Notes: generated from the letters alone by a model not told the origin. DNA of 64,000 bases from Chloracidobacterium sp. (GCA_015075585.1 JABTUB010000002.1:248001-312000); one strand, 5' to 3'; numbered from the stretch's first letter, positions 35,691 to 45,211 are shown. Program-made: numbers and translations.

Positions 35691-36149
35691 CTATTTCTCT
35701 CCAAATGCCGCCAGCACTTCGTCGGCGTGTTTTGCCACATCGACCTTTTCGAAGATCTTTACGATCTTACCATCGTCGATGAGAAACGTCTTGCGAAATG
35801 TGCCCATATACTTTCGTCCGTACATCGACTTCTCGCCCCACACACCGTACGCCTCGACTATCTTATGATCCGTATCCGCAAGCAGATCGAACGGCAATTG
35901 GAATTTAGAGATGAACTTCTTATGCGAAGCCTCATCGTCAACCGAAACGCCAAGCACCGTAATTCCCTTTGAGCGGTATAGGCTGTCGGCATCGCGAAAT
36001 GAGCAAGCTTCCTTTGTGCAGCCCGGCGTGTCATCCTTCGGGTAAAAATACAGTGCCAGCCGTTTCCCTTTGAAATCAGAGAGTTTGACCGTCCTGCCGT
36101 CCTGATCCTTCGCTGTGAAAGCCGGAGCCTTGTCGCCTTCTTTTAACAT
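35691..36149 (-). CDS. bcp: Thioredoxin-dependent peroxiredoxin Bcp
   Basis: 152 residues from ATG 36149; upstream in-frame codons are not supported. The AhpC/Prx fold has the peroxidatic Cys in [15 protein letters not shown], together with the resolving-type second Cys five residues on, as in Bcp. Reduces hydroperoxides with thioredoxin. It precedes the selenocysteine rhodanese gene, so the pair may be a redox/sulfur-stress unit. Divergent from the Cys-cluster protein gene with 52 bases between. Confidence 0.95.
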   Translation of the reverse strand: MLKEGDKAPAFTAKDQDGRTVKLSDFKGKRLALYFYPKDDTPGCTKEACSFRDADSLYRSKGITVLGVSVDDEASHKKFISKFQLPFDLLADTDHKIVEAYGVWGEKSMYGRKYMGTFRKTFLIDDGKIVKIFEKVDVAKHADEVLAAFGEK

Positions 36150-36201
36150 ATGCCTCACTGAGTTGGCTATAATACCAAAAGCAAATTGTATCACGCCGAT
36201 C

Positions 36202-36804
36202 GTGAAGTATCAGAGCAGGCAAAAAGCGTTAGCAGAATTGGAAGGGGTCCGCAAGAAGTTTCAGGCTCAGATCTCGGAATTTGAGCGGCGCGCCGCTGAT
36301 TGTGCTCTTTGCACAACGCCGGGGGCGTGCTGCCTCGACGCTCATTTTGTAAATGTCCGTGTCAGCCACCTCGAAGCTGATGCGATAACAGACTCGATAT
36401 CAAACCTGCCCGAAAAAATCAAACGAAGAGTGTTGAATCGGGCGAAAGATGCGGCGGAGCGTTACACTCTGTCTGCCGCGAACGAACCTGATGAAATGAC
36501 CTACGCGTGCCCGCTGTTCGAGCCGGGCATCGGCTGTCTTGTTCACAGCAAAGCAAAACCGCTGCCGTGCATTGCCCACGCGTGTTATTCATCCGCCGAG
36601 GACCTTCCGCCCGACGAACTGCTTGAGACCGCCGAACAAAAGGTAGTGCAGCTCAACGAAAGCGTTTATGGGCGCACTTGGCTGCCCGAGCCGATACCGA
36701 TCGCAATATTAGCTCGAACGCCGCAGCCGGCCTCCGAGAACGACAGCGGGCAGCAGCAGCAGAATGAAGCCGATGTGATACCAAACCGGAGCGTACGCCC
36801 ATAA
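36202..36804 (+). CDS. CxxCxxCC-type metal-cluster protein (YkgJ-like)
   Basis: 200 residues from the GTG at 36202, chosen because the upstream frame overlaps the bcp start. Cys clusters [11 protein letters not shown] and later [20 protein letters not shown] followed by CIAHAC match the YkgJ/UPF0153 type that binds a zinc or Fe-S centre. Role unknown; such proteins occur widely as single genes. The last 96 bases overlap the 3' end of the membrane protein gene on the opposite strand, an unusually long convergent overlap. Confidence 0.75.
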   Translation: MKYQSRQKALAELEGVRKKFQAQISEFERRAADCALCTTPGACCLDAHFVNVRVSHLEADAITDSISNLPEKIKRRVLNRAKDAAERYTLSAANEPDEMTYACPLFEPGIGCLVHSKAKPLPCIAHACYSSAEDLPPDELLETAEQKVVQLNESVYGRTWLPEPIPIAILARTPQPASENDSGQQQQNEADVIPNRSVRP

Positions 36805-37116
36805 GTAGGCCTCGACGATGATACCTACCACGATCAGCAACAAGCCGAGTGCCGTCGTCGAACGCCGATACTCGCCCGCCGCCAACGCGCACATATAACC
36901 GGCGATGATCGAAGTTATGACGCTACGCAGGAGGTTGATCGCGGCAATGGCATTGTCGTATTCGAACGGTTCCTTGTTGAATATCGCACGCTCAACTCCC
37001 TGCGAATAGAGTCCGAGCCAGTCCGGCGAAATGCTCGCAAGCGTACTTTCGCTGCCGACCCATACGATGCTCCACACGACAAATCCAATGATAATGCCAA
37101 GAACGATCCTCATCAT
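36709..37116 (-). CDS. Small membrane protein, function unknown
   Basis: 135 residues from ATG 37116 (the tandem ATG at 37113 is equally possible). Four hydrophobic segments (about 2-20, 52-72, 82-100 and 105-125) make it an integral membrane protein with short loops and a basic tail. The pattern of an N-terminal helix MRIVLGIIIGFVVWSIVWVG resembles the protein cut by the right edge of the window at 63719, but no family is recognised. Confidence 0.65.
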   Translation of the reverse strand: MMRIVLGIIIGFVVWSIVWVGSESTLASISPDWLGLYSQGVERAIFNKEPFEYDNAIAAINLLRSVITSIIAGYMCALAAGEYRRSTTALGLLLIVVGIIVEAYLWAYAPVWYHIGFILLLLPAVVLGGRLRRSS

Positions 37117-37295
37117 TTCCCTAACTTTGAAGCTGCATCGCATCTTTGTATCCGCAACGGGACAAAGTTGCCGGCAACAACGTACCTCCAATTTAGCCTA
37201 CGCAATATTTCTCGCGATAAAGGTAATGTAAGCCGCCTTGCCGTGTCAACAGAAACTGCGAACAACCGGGCCGTCATATCATCGTTGACGTTGAA

Positions 37296-37991
37296 ATGAT
37301 CGTAACCGTACAATCAATTTCACCTGTGAGCACCGATACCGCACCGCCGATGACGCGGCAACAGATAAAACGTATCCACGCCGAACGGCGAGAGGAGATA
37401 TGCCGACGGCTTGATGAGTTCGCCGTGATCGGCAGATCGGGCACAGACCACGATCTATGGGCTGAGATGGTCTTTTGCTTCTTCACGGGCGGCTGCTCAG
37501 CCGCAATGGGCATCCGTGCGCTCGAAGCCGTCAGGCACCTGCTGATGTCCGGAACGCAAGAGCAATTAGCAGCGGCTCTTTCAGGCGTCCACAGATATCC
37601 GAATGCCCGTTCGCGGTATATCGTCGCTTCGCGTGAATTCCTCACCGCCGACTGCAATATGAAGCTCCGTAAAAGGCTCAACAGCTTTGCATCTGACATA
37701 GAGCGTAGGGATTGGCTCGTAAATGAGAAAGGCATCAAGGGCCTCGGCTACAAGGAAGCAAGCCATTATCTTAGAAACATCGGCTTTCGCGGCTATGCGA
37801 TACTGGACAAACATATTTTGAACAGTCTTTCTGAATTGAAGATAATTGAGGCCCCAAAGCCACCAAATAACCGTTCGAAGTATCTAAGCATTGAGAACAG
37901 ACTCCGCGACTTTGCCATTTCGTTAAAGATCGACCTCGATGAGTTGGACCTTGTACTCTGGTCGATGAGGACGGGAAAGATCTTGAAGTGA
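37296..37991 (+). CDS. N-glycosylase/DNA lyase (Ogg2-type 8-oxoguanine glycosylase)
   Basis: 231 residues. The helix-hairpin-helix GPD motif IKGLGYKEASHYLRNIGFRG has the catalytic Lys (K153), with the catalytic Asp 18 residues later in ILDKHIL (D171), the same spacing as archaeal Ogg2. It excises oxidised guanine and cleaves the AP site. The first 19 residues are poorly conserved; ATG 37350 (MTRQQIKRIH) is an alternative start. Adjacent genes do not form a repair cluster, although sbcD is 6 kb downstream. Confidence 0.9.
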   Translation: MIVTVQSISPVSTDTAPPMTRQQIKRIHAERREEICRRLDEFAVIGRSGTDHDLWAEMVFCFFTGGCSAAMGIRALEAVRHLLMSGTQEQLAAALSGVHRYPNARSRYIVASREFLTADCNMKLRKRLNSFASDIERRDWLVNEKGIKGLGYKEASHYLRNIGFRGYAILDKHILNSLSELKIIEAPKPPNNRSKYLSIENRLRDFAISLKIDLDELDLVLWSMRTGKILK

Positions 37992-38018
37992 TCGTCGGGG
38001 CAGGCTGTCGGCAAGCTT

Positions 38019-39578
38019 ATGAGGTGCCGTAACAAAAGCTTATTTGGCGTAAAAGCGGTATTTTTGACCGCTCTGCTGGTCTTATGCGTACTTACGCCCG
38101 ACGCTGCTGCGCAGACTGATACCGATATAAAGCACTCCCTAAAACAGGCAGGGAAACTGACCAGAGCGGGCCTCGTTGATGAAGCTGAAACGCTGATGAG
38201 GCGGGCGGTCGCCGGCTCTCCGGAAACTTCTGCGGCAAAGGTCGAACTGGCATACATTCTTGCCAAACAGCGAAAGATCGGCGAGGCATACGACCTCGTG
38301 CTAAGCGTAGCGAAGGCCGAACCGCAGAACGCGCGTGCATTTTCGGTACTGGGCTACATTCTCCTTGCATCAGGCCGATTTGGCGACACGCGTGCCGTGC
38401 TTGAGAACGCTTTGGCGATCGACCGTTCGGATGATCTCGCATGGGCGACACTCGGCCGCTTGGACTTTTACGAGAATAAGATCGACCGCGGCATCCTCGG
38501 GCTGAAAGAAGCCGTTTTTCAAGACCCTTTTGAACCCGATCATCTTCTGGCCCTTGCGCAGGCTTGCGTTCGTGCTGAGGATTATCGCGGTGCCGCCGAC
38601 AGCTACTACAAATTCCTGAGCATCTCAAAGGATACCGATAAAGAACGCCGCGACCGCATCAAAGGCCTGATCGAATTTCTCCGTTTTCTCGGAGACAAGG
38701 CGGGAATCTATACCTCCGCCCACAAGGATTCAACCGTTGTGCGATTCGATCTGGTCAACAACCGGCCGGTCATTCAGCTCAAGGTTAACGGTAAAAGCGA
38801 GGCTCTCAACTTCGTACTTGATACCGGTTCGGGAATTTCTGTAATGTCGGAAAAAGCCGCCGCGCGGCTGAAGATACGCCCTGTAACACGCGGCGGCTTT
38901 GGCCGAGGCATCGGCGGCAACGGCAAATTTGAGATCGTTTACGGCTACTTGAACAGCATCGAGATCGGCGACGTGAAGATCAAGAACATTCCGATCTATA
39001 TCCGCAAGTTTCACGATCAAAACGAACGGATCGACGGCTATATCGGGCTTTCGCTGATATCGCGTTTTATTACAAAGATCGATTACGGACGACAGACCTT
39101 TTCGATCACACGACAGCCGGATGCGGACGAGCAACCATCGGAAGAAAATAATACCGTGTCGCTGCCACTCAGGCTTACGTCGAGCGGCTTTCTGAGCGGT
39201 GAGGTCTTGCTTAAGGACGTTGAGGCTCCGTTGAATTTTATCGTTGATACCGGAGCCAGCCTTACGGTAATATCAGCCGGTGTCGGGAATCTTGAATCGA
39301 TCAAAGGGTACCTCGTACCCGGCAAATTGCGGATCATCGGGTCGGCGGGTGTAACTGAGAATGCTTCGATGTACGTTCTGCCGAAGGTCTCTTTCGGCAG
39401 TTATTCACGCGATGGAGTTGAGGCCGTCGCACTCGATCTGGGCGTGATAAATGAAACGTCGGGCTTTGAACAGTCCGGCATCCTAGGCGGAAACTTTCTC
39501 AGGAACTACGCGGTTACATTCGATTTTAAGAATTCAAAAGTGTTCTTTGACCCGATCTCTCCGGCTGGACCACAATGA
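38019..39578 (+). CDS. Exported TPR protein with two retropepsin-like aspartic protease domains
   Basis: 519 residues. Signal peptide (about 1-32, ending DAAAQT), then TPR-like helical repeats (about 40-225). Two aspartic protease half-domains follow: the first DTG in NFVLDTGSGISVMS (D268) and the second in NFIVDTGASLTVIS (D410), each followed by the hydrophobic-Gly motif (e.g. IDGYIGL, SGILGGNFL). This fits bacterial gag-type or TIGR02281-like proteases of unknown targets. Two catalytic half-sites on one chain could form a pepsin-like pair or two homodimers. Shares 4 bases (ATGA) with the PIN gene. Confidence 0.8.
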   Translation: MRCRNKSLFGVKAVFLTALLVLCVLTPDAAAQTDTDIKHSLKQAGKLTRAGLVDEAETLMRRAVAGSPETSAAKVELAYILAKQRKIGEAYDLVLSVAKAEPQNARAFSVLGYILLASGRFGDTRAVLENALAIDRSDDLAWATLGRLDFYENKIDRGILGLKEAVFQDPFEPDHLLALAQACVRAEDYRGAADSYYKFLSISKDTDKERRDRIKGLIEFLRFLGDKAGIYTSAHKDSTVVRFDLVNNRPVIQLKVNGKSEALNFVLDTGSGISVMSEKAAARLKIRPVTRGGFGRGIGGNGKFEIVYGYLNSIEIGDVKIKNIPIYIRKFHDQNERIDGYIGLSLISRFITKIDYGRQTFSITRQPDADEQPSEENNTVSLPLRLTSSGFLSGEVLLKDVEAPLNFIVDTGASLTVISAGVGNLESIKGYLVPGKLRIIGSAGVTENASMYVLPKVSFGSYSRDGVEAVALDLGVINETSGFEQSGILGGNFLRNYAVTFDFKNSKVFFDPISPAGPQ

Positions 39579-40036
39579 AGATCAGTCTTTATCTCGAAAC
39601 AAGCGTTATCGGTGCATACCTCGATAATGAGGATACCTTTCGGCGCGATCTCACGATACGCTGGTGGGAGCACGAACTGTCGGAATACGCGGCCTATTCG
39701 TCTGTGCTCGTCGAACGTGAGCTTGAGCGCGTAGCTGAGCCGTATCGACTCTCGTATTTGAACTTGAACGCCAAACTACCAGCCCTTGAGATGACCGACG
39801 AGGTCGCGATCCTCGCCGAGGCATACATCGAACGAGGCATCTATCAGCGCAAGTATATCGGCGACGCAGTTCATGTAGCGTTGGCGGCTTTCCACAACAT
39901 CGACTATTTGGTTACCTGGAATTTTGGCCATATCGCCAACGTCCGCAAGACCGCACGACTGCGGATGTTCAACACAGCAGCGGGCTTTTTTACGCCGAAT
40001 ATCGTAACTCCCGATATGCTTGCACACGCCGTATAA
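39575..40036 (+). CDS. PIN-domain protein (VapC-like)
   Basis: 153 residues. PIN acidic residues appear in YLETSVIGAYLDN (D/E), the central E (VERELERV) and YIGDAVHVALAAFHNIDYLV followed by TWNFGHIAN. PIN domains are Mg-dependent RNases, commonly VapC toxins, but no antitoxin gene of the usual size is adjacent. It overlaps the protease gene by 4 bases and is therefore translationally coupled to it, which is atypical for a toxin. A stable hairpin follows at once. Confidence 0.8.
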   Translation: MKISLYLETSVIGAYLDNEDTFRRDLTIRWWEHELSEYAAYSSVLVERELERVAEPYRLSYLNLNAKLPALEMTDEVAILAEAYIERGIYQRKYIGDAVHVALAAFHNIDYLVTWNFGHIANVRKTARLRMFNTAAGFFTPNIVTPDMLAHAV

Positions 40037-40062
40037 AAAAAGCCGCCGTACGATACGGCGGC
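40035..40062 (-). terminator. Intrinsic terminator of the glycine-zipper gene
   Basis: Perfect 9-bp hairpin GCCGCCGTA / TACGGCGGC (40042-40062) with loop CGA; on the minus strand it is followed by T7 (A-run 40035-40041). It lies 26 bases after the stop of the glycine-zipper gene and directly after the PIN gene stop, so on the plus strand it acts only as a hairpin without a T-run. Confidence 0.88.
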
Positions 40063-40087
40063 CCATTTCTCAAAGATTTCCGAACAG

Positions 40088-40825
40088 CTAAGGCCTGACA
40101 TCAGGAGACTCGACAAAGCGCGGCAGGGTAACTTTCTGGTTAAGGTAAACGCCGAACTCGGTACCCGATTTTACGGTTGCCTCTTCGCCCTTTGTGTAGC
40201 GCTCGCCAAGAAATCCGCCACCGGCGCCAAGCAGGCCGCCGATGAGAGCTCCCTTGCCGCCGCCGATAGCCGCACCGATAATGGCGCCGCCCGCAGCGCC
40301 GCCGCCGTACCAGATCAGTTTCCGGTGAGCCATCTTATCGCCGGACGCGGTCCCTTCGTTATCACTCTTTGCCGTCTTGGTGTCGAGGTCGGTAAGCTGG
40401 CCGTTGATCGCCCGAACAGAACCGTTGGGCAGCCGAACGGAAACAAAACTGACCGACAACGCCCCCGGCTGGCCTTTTTTGCTTGCCTTCTGAACGGCAT
40501 CAACATTGCCGTTCAGCGTGCTGCCCGTCGGGATAACGACGACACCCGTCGAGGAATAAACAGGCTCAGTTACCGTTGCCGTGAATTTTGTGCCCACGGT
40601 CGCTGTCTTGGACGTAAGTGTTTGATTCAGCCGTGAACGTATGATCGTGCCGGCCTCGACCGTATAAAGCGGGATCGTCGCCTTTGGGGTTATGACCTTC
40701 TTTTTGGTAACAACTTTTTTCTTTAGAACCGGCCTTCGCTTTTGCGCCGACACGCTGCCGGAACCAACCGTCAGAACCAGTGCGGCCAACGCCGCAACGA
40801 TGTGAATTTTATTGAATATCTTCAT
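40088..40825 (-). CDS. Exported glycine-zipper protein
   Basis: 245 residues from ATG 40825; the preceding open codons lack support. Signal peptide (about 1-26, ending SVSAQKRR), a Lys-rich segment (KKKVVTKKKV), a beta-rich domain of about 120 residues, then a glycine zipper (GGGAAGGAIIGAAIGGGKGA) typical of OmpA/SlyB-like envelope proteins, and a short C-terminal tail. Probably located in the cell envelope. Function unknown. Terminator hairpin follows. Confidence 0.75.
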   Translation of the reverse strand: MKIFNKIHIVAALAALVLTVGSGSVSAQKRRPVLKKKVVTKKKVITPKATIPLYTVEAGTIIRSRLNQTLTSKTATVGTKFTATVTEPVYSSTGVVVIPTGSTLNGNVDAVQKASKKGQPGALSVSFVSVRLPNGSVRAINGQLTDLDTKTAKSDNEGTASGDKMAHRKLIWYGGGAAGGAIIGAAIGGGKGALIGGLLGAGGGFLGERYTKGEEATVKSGTEFGVYLNQKVTLPRFVESPDVRP

Positions 40826-41040
40826 TATCAACCTCTTATCTCGATCGACCTCAATGGCGGCTCGCATCTCCGCCACGTTTAGAATGTTAACTGACCGCAA
40901 CGGTTGCCTTTCAACCGCCGATGTAAGAAAAATCTACCACTTTCTCCGTCCAAAATAAAAAGTTCTGCATTTTTCTGAAATATCGGTGCATTAGAACTGT
41001 ACTCAAAGCGTTAGAGATAGTTCACAACCTAAAGACTCGA

Positions 41041-41067
41041 TGACCCTCGGCCATATGCCGGGGGTCA
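41041..41067 (+). other. Stable hairpin in the leader of the DUF5658-like gene
   Basis: TGACCCTCGGC pairs with GCCGGGGGTCA (11 bp with one T.G) across the loop CATAT. No T-run follows, so it is not a clear terminator. It sits about 52 bases before the start of the next gene in the roughly 290-bp divergent spacer at 40826-41118, which otherwise shows nothing recognisable. Confidence 0.55.
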
Positions 41068-41118
41068 GTCAGTTTAGAGCTGAGGTTTAACAATATTTTG
41101 CACGGGGTGAAGAAGACA

Positions 41119-41484
41119 ATGCCGTTGACCATGCCGACCATTCTCTTGTTTGGATTAAATCTCCTCGACGCTTTGCTGACAATCGTTTGGGTAAGAAGCG
41201 GCGTGGCGACCGAAAGCAATCAGCTGATGGCCGCACTGCTTGATATCGGCAACGCTCCGTTCCTGGCCGTTAAGATCGCGATCGGCGCCGTTGCTGCCAT
41301 CGTATTGATGCGCTGGGGCAACCGTCCGCTGGCACGCTACTGCCTTGCAGTGGCTCTTGCCGTCTATATCGGCCTCATGGCAGTTCACGCATTCACCGGA
41401 CTTGCGGCATTCGGTTATGTCTCCAACGCATTTATCGAGAACATGGGCAGATTTCATGCCGATGTCGTCTCAATTTTCGCCTGA
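41119..41484 (+). CDS. DUF5658-like small membrane protein
   Basis: 121 residues from ATG 41119, chosen because a GGGGTGA site lies 7-13 bases upstream; a TTG at 41098 in the same frame is less likely. Four hydrophobic segments with the N-terminal LNLLDALLTIVWVRSGVATE pattern that I associate with DUF5658 proteins. Function unknown. Confidence 0.7.
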   Translation: MPLTMPTILLFGLNLLDALLTIVWVRSGVATESNQLMAALLDIGNAPFLAVKIAIGAVAAIVLMRWGNRPLARYCLAVALAVYIGLMAVHAFTGLAAFGYVSNAFIENMGRFHADVVSIFA

Positions 41485-41605
41485 GTGCGGGTCAAGATAT
41501 CCGAAACTCGAAACATCTCGGCATCGTATCCTAAAGCACAACCGCGCGCTCGCAGGCGTGCATCAAAGTCTCTGCTATTGCTCATAGCTGTGAGGAAGTG
41601 CATTT

Positions 41606-42787
41606 ATGTCGAAAAGATCAGTTTACCAATTGTCAGGCAAGCAGTTGATACTGCTTGCGCTGTCGTCGGCGTTGATCACCGTCGGGGCGACAGCTCTTAT
41701 TTATAATTACGGCCGCGCCGTCCTCGACAAACACGGGGCCGATGCCACGCTTGCGGAGTCAACTCCGCCGCCAACCATTTCTGACCCTTCAAAGGTTACC
41801 GACGAGCAAAATAATATTGAGGTCTATCGCGCTATCGCTCCGGGAGTCGCATTTATCAATACAACCACTTACAGCCAGGATTTCTGGGGCGATGTTCAGG
41901 AAGGCAAAGGTAACGGCTCGGGTTCGGTCATCGATCAGAACGGCGATATCCTGACCAATTATCACGTTATCGAAGGCGCACAGAAGCTCAGTGTCAGCTT
42001 TGGCGGCGATAAGACCTACCCCGCCAGAGTGATCGGCGGCGATCCCGATACTGACCTCGCTGTTATCCGTATCGATAATCCTCCGCCGAACTTAACGGTC
42101 GTACCGTTCGGCGAATCGGACACGCTCGCTGTCGGCCAAAAGGTACTTGCCATCGGAAACCCTTTCGGACTTGACCGAACATTGACCACAGGTGTTATTT
42201 CGGGCCTTCAGCGTCCGATCCGCGCGCGTAACGGACGCCCCATAGACGCTGCGATACAAACAGATGCGTCGATCAATCCCGGTAATTCGGGCGGCCCGCT
42301 GCTCGATAAATTCGGACGGATGATCGGGATCAACTCGCAGATACTCTCGCCGGCAGGCGGTTCGGTGGGCGTCGGCTTCGCCATCCCGATCGGCACCGCA
42401 AAGCGGGTTATTCCGCAGCTGCTGCAATATGGTGAGGTTCGCCGGCCAAAGTTAGGGGCTTCGCTTATTAGCGTTGCTGAGGTCTCGGGGCGAGGATATC
42501 GTGTGCCTATCGAATCGGGCCTCATAGTTCAGCGTGTTGACGGCTCGACGGCCGGGCTTCGCGGCCTTACCCAGTCGGCTGACGGCGGCGTCGCTTGGGG
42601 CGATATCATCGTGTCAGTTGACGGCGAGGCGATGAATTCCGTGGACGACCTGTACCGATATCTCGATAAAAAACAGATCGGCGATACGGTAAATGTCGAG
42701 GTCTTTCGCGGCGGCCAACGCGTGACGGTTCCGGTTAAGCTCTCCGCCGGCAGCTCGAAACAGCCGGCACGCCGAGCTGAAGAATAA
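41606..42787 (+). CDS. HtrA/DegP-family serine protease with PDZ domain
   Basis: 393 residues. N-terminal membrane anchor or uncleaved signal (about 12-33), then a trypsin-like domain with catalytic H120 (TNYHVIEG), D150 (DTDLAVI) and S228 (INPGNSGGP), and a C-terminal PDZ domain (about 280-375). Envelope quality-control protease. The stop overlaps the next start by one base (TAATG), so a small zinc-ribbon protein is coupled to it. Confidence 0.95.
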   Translation: MSKRSVYQLSGKQLILLALSSALITVGATALIYNYGRAVLDKHGADATLAESTPPPTISDPSKVTDEQNNIEVYRAIAPGVAFINTTTYSQDFWGDVQEGKGNGSGSVIDQNGDILTNYHVIEGAQKLSVSFGGDKTYPARVIGGDPDTDLAVIRIDNPPPNLTVVPFGESDTLAVGQKVLAIGNPFGLDRTLTTGVISGLQRPIRARNGRPIDAAIQTDASINPGNSGGPLLDKFGRMIGINSQILSPAGGSVGVGFAIPIGTAKRVIPQLLQYGEVRRPKLGASLISVAEVSGRGYRVPIESGLIVQRVDGSTAGLRGLTQSADGGVAWGDIIVSVDGEAMNSVDDLYRYLDKKQIGDTVNVEVFRGGQRVTVPVKLSAGSSKQPARRAEE

Positions 42788-43023
42788 TGATCGAATTGGC
42801 TGATTTCTACAATGACGGCACGGGCTGGACGTGCCGTCATTGTGCGCGTGAGCTTGCCGCAGAGGACGATCCTACGGCCCATTCCCGCTTTTACCGCGAA
42901 GGCGAAATGGAGACAAAGATCTTTAAGCTTTCATCCGTTGGCCTCGCCAAATGGCTTGACCCGGAGCGTGAAACGCTGATCTGTCCGCGATGCGGCGTTA
43001 CGGAACGAGTCAATAGGTCGTGA
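42787..43023 (+). CDS. Small zinc-ribbon protein
   Basis: 78 residues with two CxxC knuckles (CRHC near residue 17 and CPRC near residue 68), a likely zinc ribbon. Start shared by one base with the HtrA stop. No further domain; partner or target unknown. Confidence 0.7.
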   Translation: MIELADFYNDGTGWTCRHCARELAAEDDPTAHSRFYREGEMETKIFKLSSVGLAKWLDPERETLICPRCGVTERVNRS

Positions 43024-43064
43024 TTTTCCGATCGCCGGCCCATGACGTATAATCGGTCAGACAG

Positions 43065-43913
43065 ATGCTCGAAAACGAACTCGATCTGGCCTTAAGCCTC
43101 GCAAAACAAGCCTCAGAAGCCATTCTCGAATATTACGCAAAAGATATTGTTGCCGAAGAAAAACTCGGAATTGACGACCACTACGAACCCGTTACCGATG
43201 CTGACCGCGAGGCAAGCCGCATCGTCGTCAACGGCATTGCATCCGTTTTCCCCGATGACGCCGTACTTTCCGAGGAAGAGACCGATGAGACCACCGCACG
43301 CCTGAAAAAGAGCCGCTGCTGGATGATCGATCCGATCGACGGCACGGCCGGTTTTGTGGCAAAAGACGGTGATTTTGCTGTCCAAATTGGGCTTGCGATC
43401 GGCGGCGAGCCGGTACTGGGCGTTGTCGCAATTCCCTTTTACAACGAGGTACAGTGGGCAGTGAAAGGGTGCGGAGCGTTCCGTTCCGTAAAAGGATCGT
43501 CGCCCGCGGTCATGATGACCTCGCCCGAAGCCGAACGGTCTCGGATGGCGATGGTTGCCTCGCGGCATCATTACGGCAAACGCCTTGACCGTATCGTCGA
43601 TCATTTCGGCATCGCGACGATCGTTAGGCGAGGCTCGGTCGGCCTAAAGACCGGGCTGATCGCATCGGCAAAATGCGACATCTACATCAATCCGGGGCGT
43701 CGTACTAAATTCTGGGATACATGTGCCCCGCAGATCATTCTGACCGAGGCAGGCGGCCGACTAACCGACCTATTTGGCGAACGTATCCGCTACGATCGTA
43801 AAGACGTTCAAAATCACAACGGCATTCTTGCCACGAACGGACGCTCTCACGAATTGATCGTTCGTGAACTTCAGCCGCTGCTTCGGGAATTCGGCCGCGA
43901 GCGAGTTGAATAA
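43065..43913 (+). CDS. Inositol monophosphatase-family phosphatase (CysQ/HisN-like)
   Basis: 282 residues. Metal-binding motifs SEEETDE and WMIDPIDGTAGFVAKDGDFA plus the C-terminal FWDTCAPQIILTEAGG are diagnostic. Family members hydrolyse 3'-phosphoadenosine 5'-phosphate (CysQ), histidinol phosphate (HisN) or inositol phosphates; the substrate is not clear from sequence. Sulfate assimilation is not evident nearby. Confidence 0.88.
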   Translation: MLENELDLALSLAKQASEAILEYYAKDIVAEEKLGIDDHYEPVTDADREASRIVVNGIASVFPDDAVLSEEETDETTARLKKSRCWMIDPIDGTAGFVAKDGDFAVQIGLAIGGEPVLGVVAIPFYNEVQWAVKGCGAFRSVKGSSPAVMMTSPEAERSRMAMVASRHHYGKRLDRIVDHFGIATIVRRGSVGLKTGLIASAKCDIYINPGRRTKFWDTCAPQIILTEAGGRLTDLFGERIRYDRKDVQNHNGILATNGRSHELIVRELQPLLREFGRERVE

Positions 43914-43954
43914 GATCGGAGCAGGCCATTGTCCGGCTGTGTTAAGATGCACCT

Positions 43955-45208
43955 ATGAAGTTCCTCCATATCGCTGATGTGCATCTAGGCTGCACGCGGT
44001 ATCAGCTGGCTGAAAGCCCGCGCGATTTCTTCGATGCGTGGGTCGATGTCCTCAAGCGATACGGCATCGAGGAAAAGGTCGATCTCGTCGTCATCGCAGG
44101 CGATTTCTTTCACAAGCGTTCGGTTCCGCCCGAAGCCATGGATCATGCCGTCGAAGGACTCACGATGCTCCGCGATGCCGGAATTCCGGTAATAGCGGTC
44201 GAGGGCAACCACGATCAGAAATACCTCGACAGCAAGTTCAGTTGGCTTCGCTCGCTTTCAAAATGGGGACTGCTGAAGCTGCTCGAACCGAAAAGCACAG
44301 GCGATGAAATGATCTATGAGCCGTGGGACGAACAGCTAAGGCAAGGCGGCTATATTGACGTCGGGCGGGCAAGGATATTCGGCTCGGATTGGTACGGAAC
44401 GATGGGCAACGTCGCCATTCCGATGCTCACGCGTGCGATCAAGCAAACGCGACGCGAAGGGGCATTCCACATTTTGCTTCTGCATACTGATGTAGAGGGC
44501 CATCAAGTACATCCTATTCCGGCCCTTTCGGCGGATGCCCTTAACCAACTGAAAACCGCCGTCGAATACGTCGCGCTGGGCCACACGCACAAGCACTACG
44601 AGATCGACAATTGGGCATTCAATCCCGGCTCGATCGAGATAACGAACATCTCCGAGCACCGCGAAACGCGAGGTGCATTCATTGTCGATGTAGATGCAGA
44701 TAACCACGTGACGGCTCATCACGTATCGGATTATGTTCACAGACCGTTCCAGCAGCTTATCTTTGCGGTCGATGCGTGCGAGACGGGTGCGGATGTGGCC
44801 GACGGCGTCCTTGAGCTGGTAAGACGCGACGCGCTGAGTGCGGTCCCGGGCAAACCGCAGCCGATCATTGAAATATCACTGCGCGGGCGCCTCGGGTTTC
44901 CTAATTCAACGATCGATATGTCAAGGCTGCGCGACGACATAAAAGCTATGACCAACGCGCTCCACGTTCGAATAAAGAATCACACGATCCCCGTCGAATT
45001 CAAGGATTTGGCGGATGACGGCGATGATCCGGCACGCGAGCATCTCGAGCGGCGCGTTATCGACGGCCTTGTCCTGCACGACAATCGGTATCGTGCCAGG
45101 GCAGAAGCCGTAGCCGACGCAGTTATCGGGGCAAAGCGAATGGCCCTTAGCGATGAGCCTGCCGAGAAGATCGCCGAATTCATCAGCCAGATAATAGTAC
45201 CGAAATAA
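43955..45208 (+). CDS. sbcD: SbcD/Mre11-type DNA repair exonuclease
   Basis: 417 residues. Calcineurin-like phosphodiesterase motifs ADVHLG (D8, H10), VIAGDFFH, EGNHD, LLLHTD and LGHTHKH with metal ligands intact, then a C-terminal region of about 120 residues as in SbcD/Mre11. Processes DNA ends and hairpins with SbcC/Rad50, which is not next to it. Ends 3 bases before wecB on the opposite strand. Confidence 0.88.
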   Translation: MKFLHIADVHLGCTRYQLAESPRDFFDAWVDVLKRYGIEEKVDLVVIAGDFFHKRSVPPEAMDHAVEGLTMLRDAGIPVIAVEGNHDQKYLDSKFSWLRSLSKWGLLKLLEPKSTGDEMIYEPWDEQLRQGGYIDVGRARIFGSDWYGTMGNVAIPMLTRAIKQTRREGAFHILLLHTDVEGHQVHPIPALSADALNQLKTAVEYVALGHTHKHYEIDNWAFNPGSIEITNISEHRETRGAFIVDVDADNHVTAHHVSDYVHRPFQQLIFAVDACETGADVADGVLELVRRDALSAVPGKPQPIIEISLRGRLGFPNSTIDMSRLRDDIKAMTNALHVRIKNHTIPVEFKDLADDGDDPAREHLERRVIDGLVLHDNRYRARAEAVADAVIGAKRMALSDEPAEKIAEFISQIIVPK

Positions 45209-45211
45209 GAG

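Noticed and set aside
39575-40036. VapBC toxin-antitoxin locus
   Set aside because: No antitoxin-sized ORF is adjacent; the PIN gene is coupled to a protease gene.
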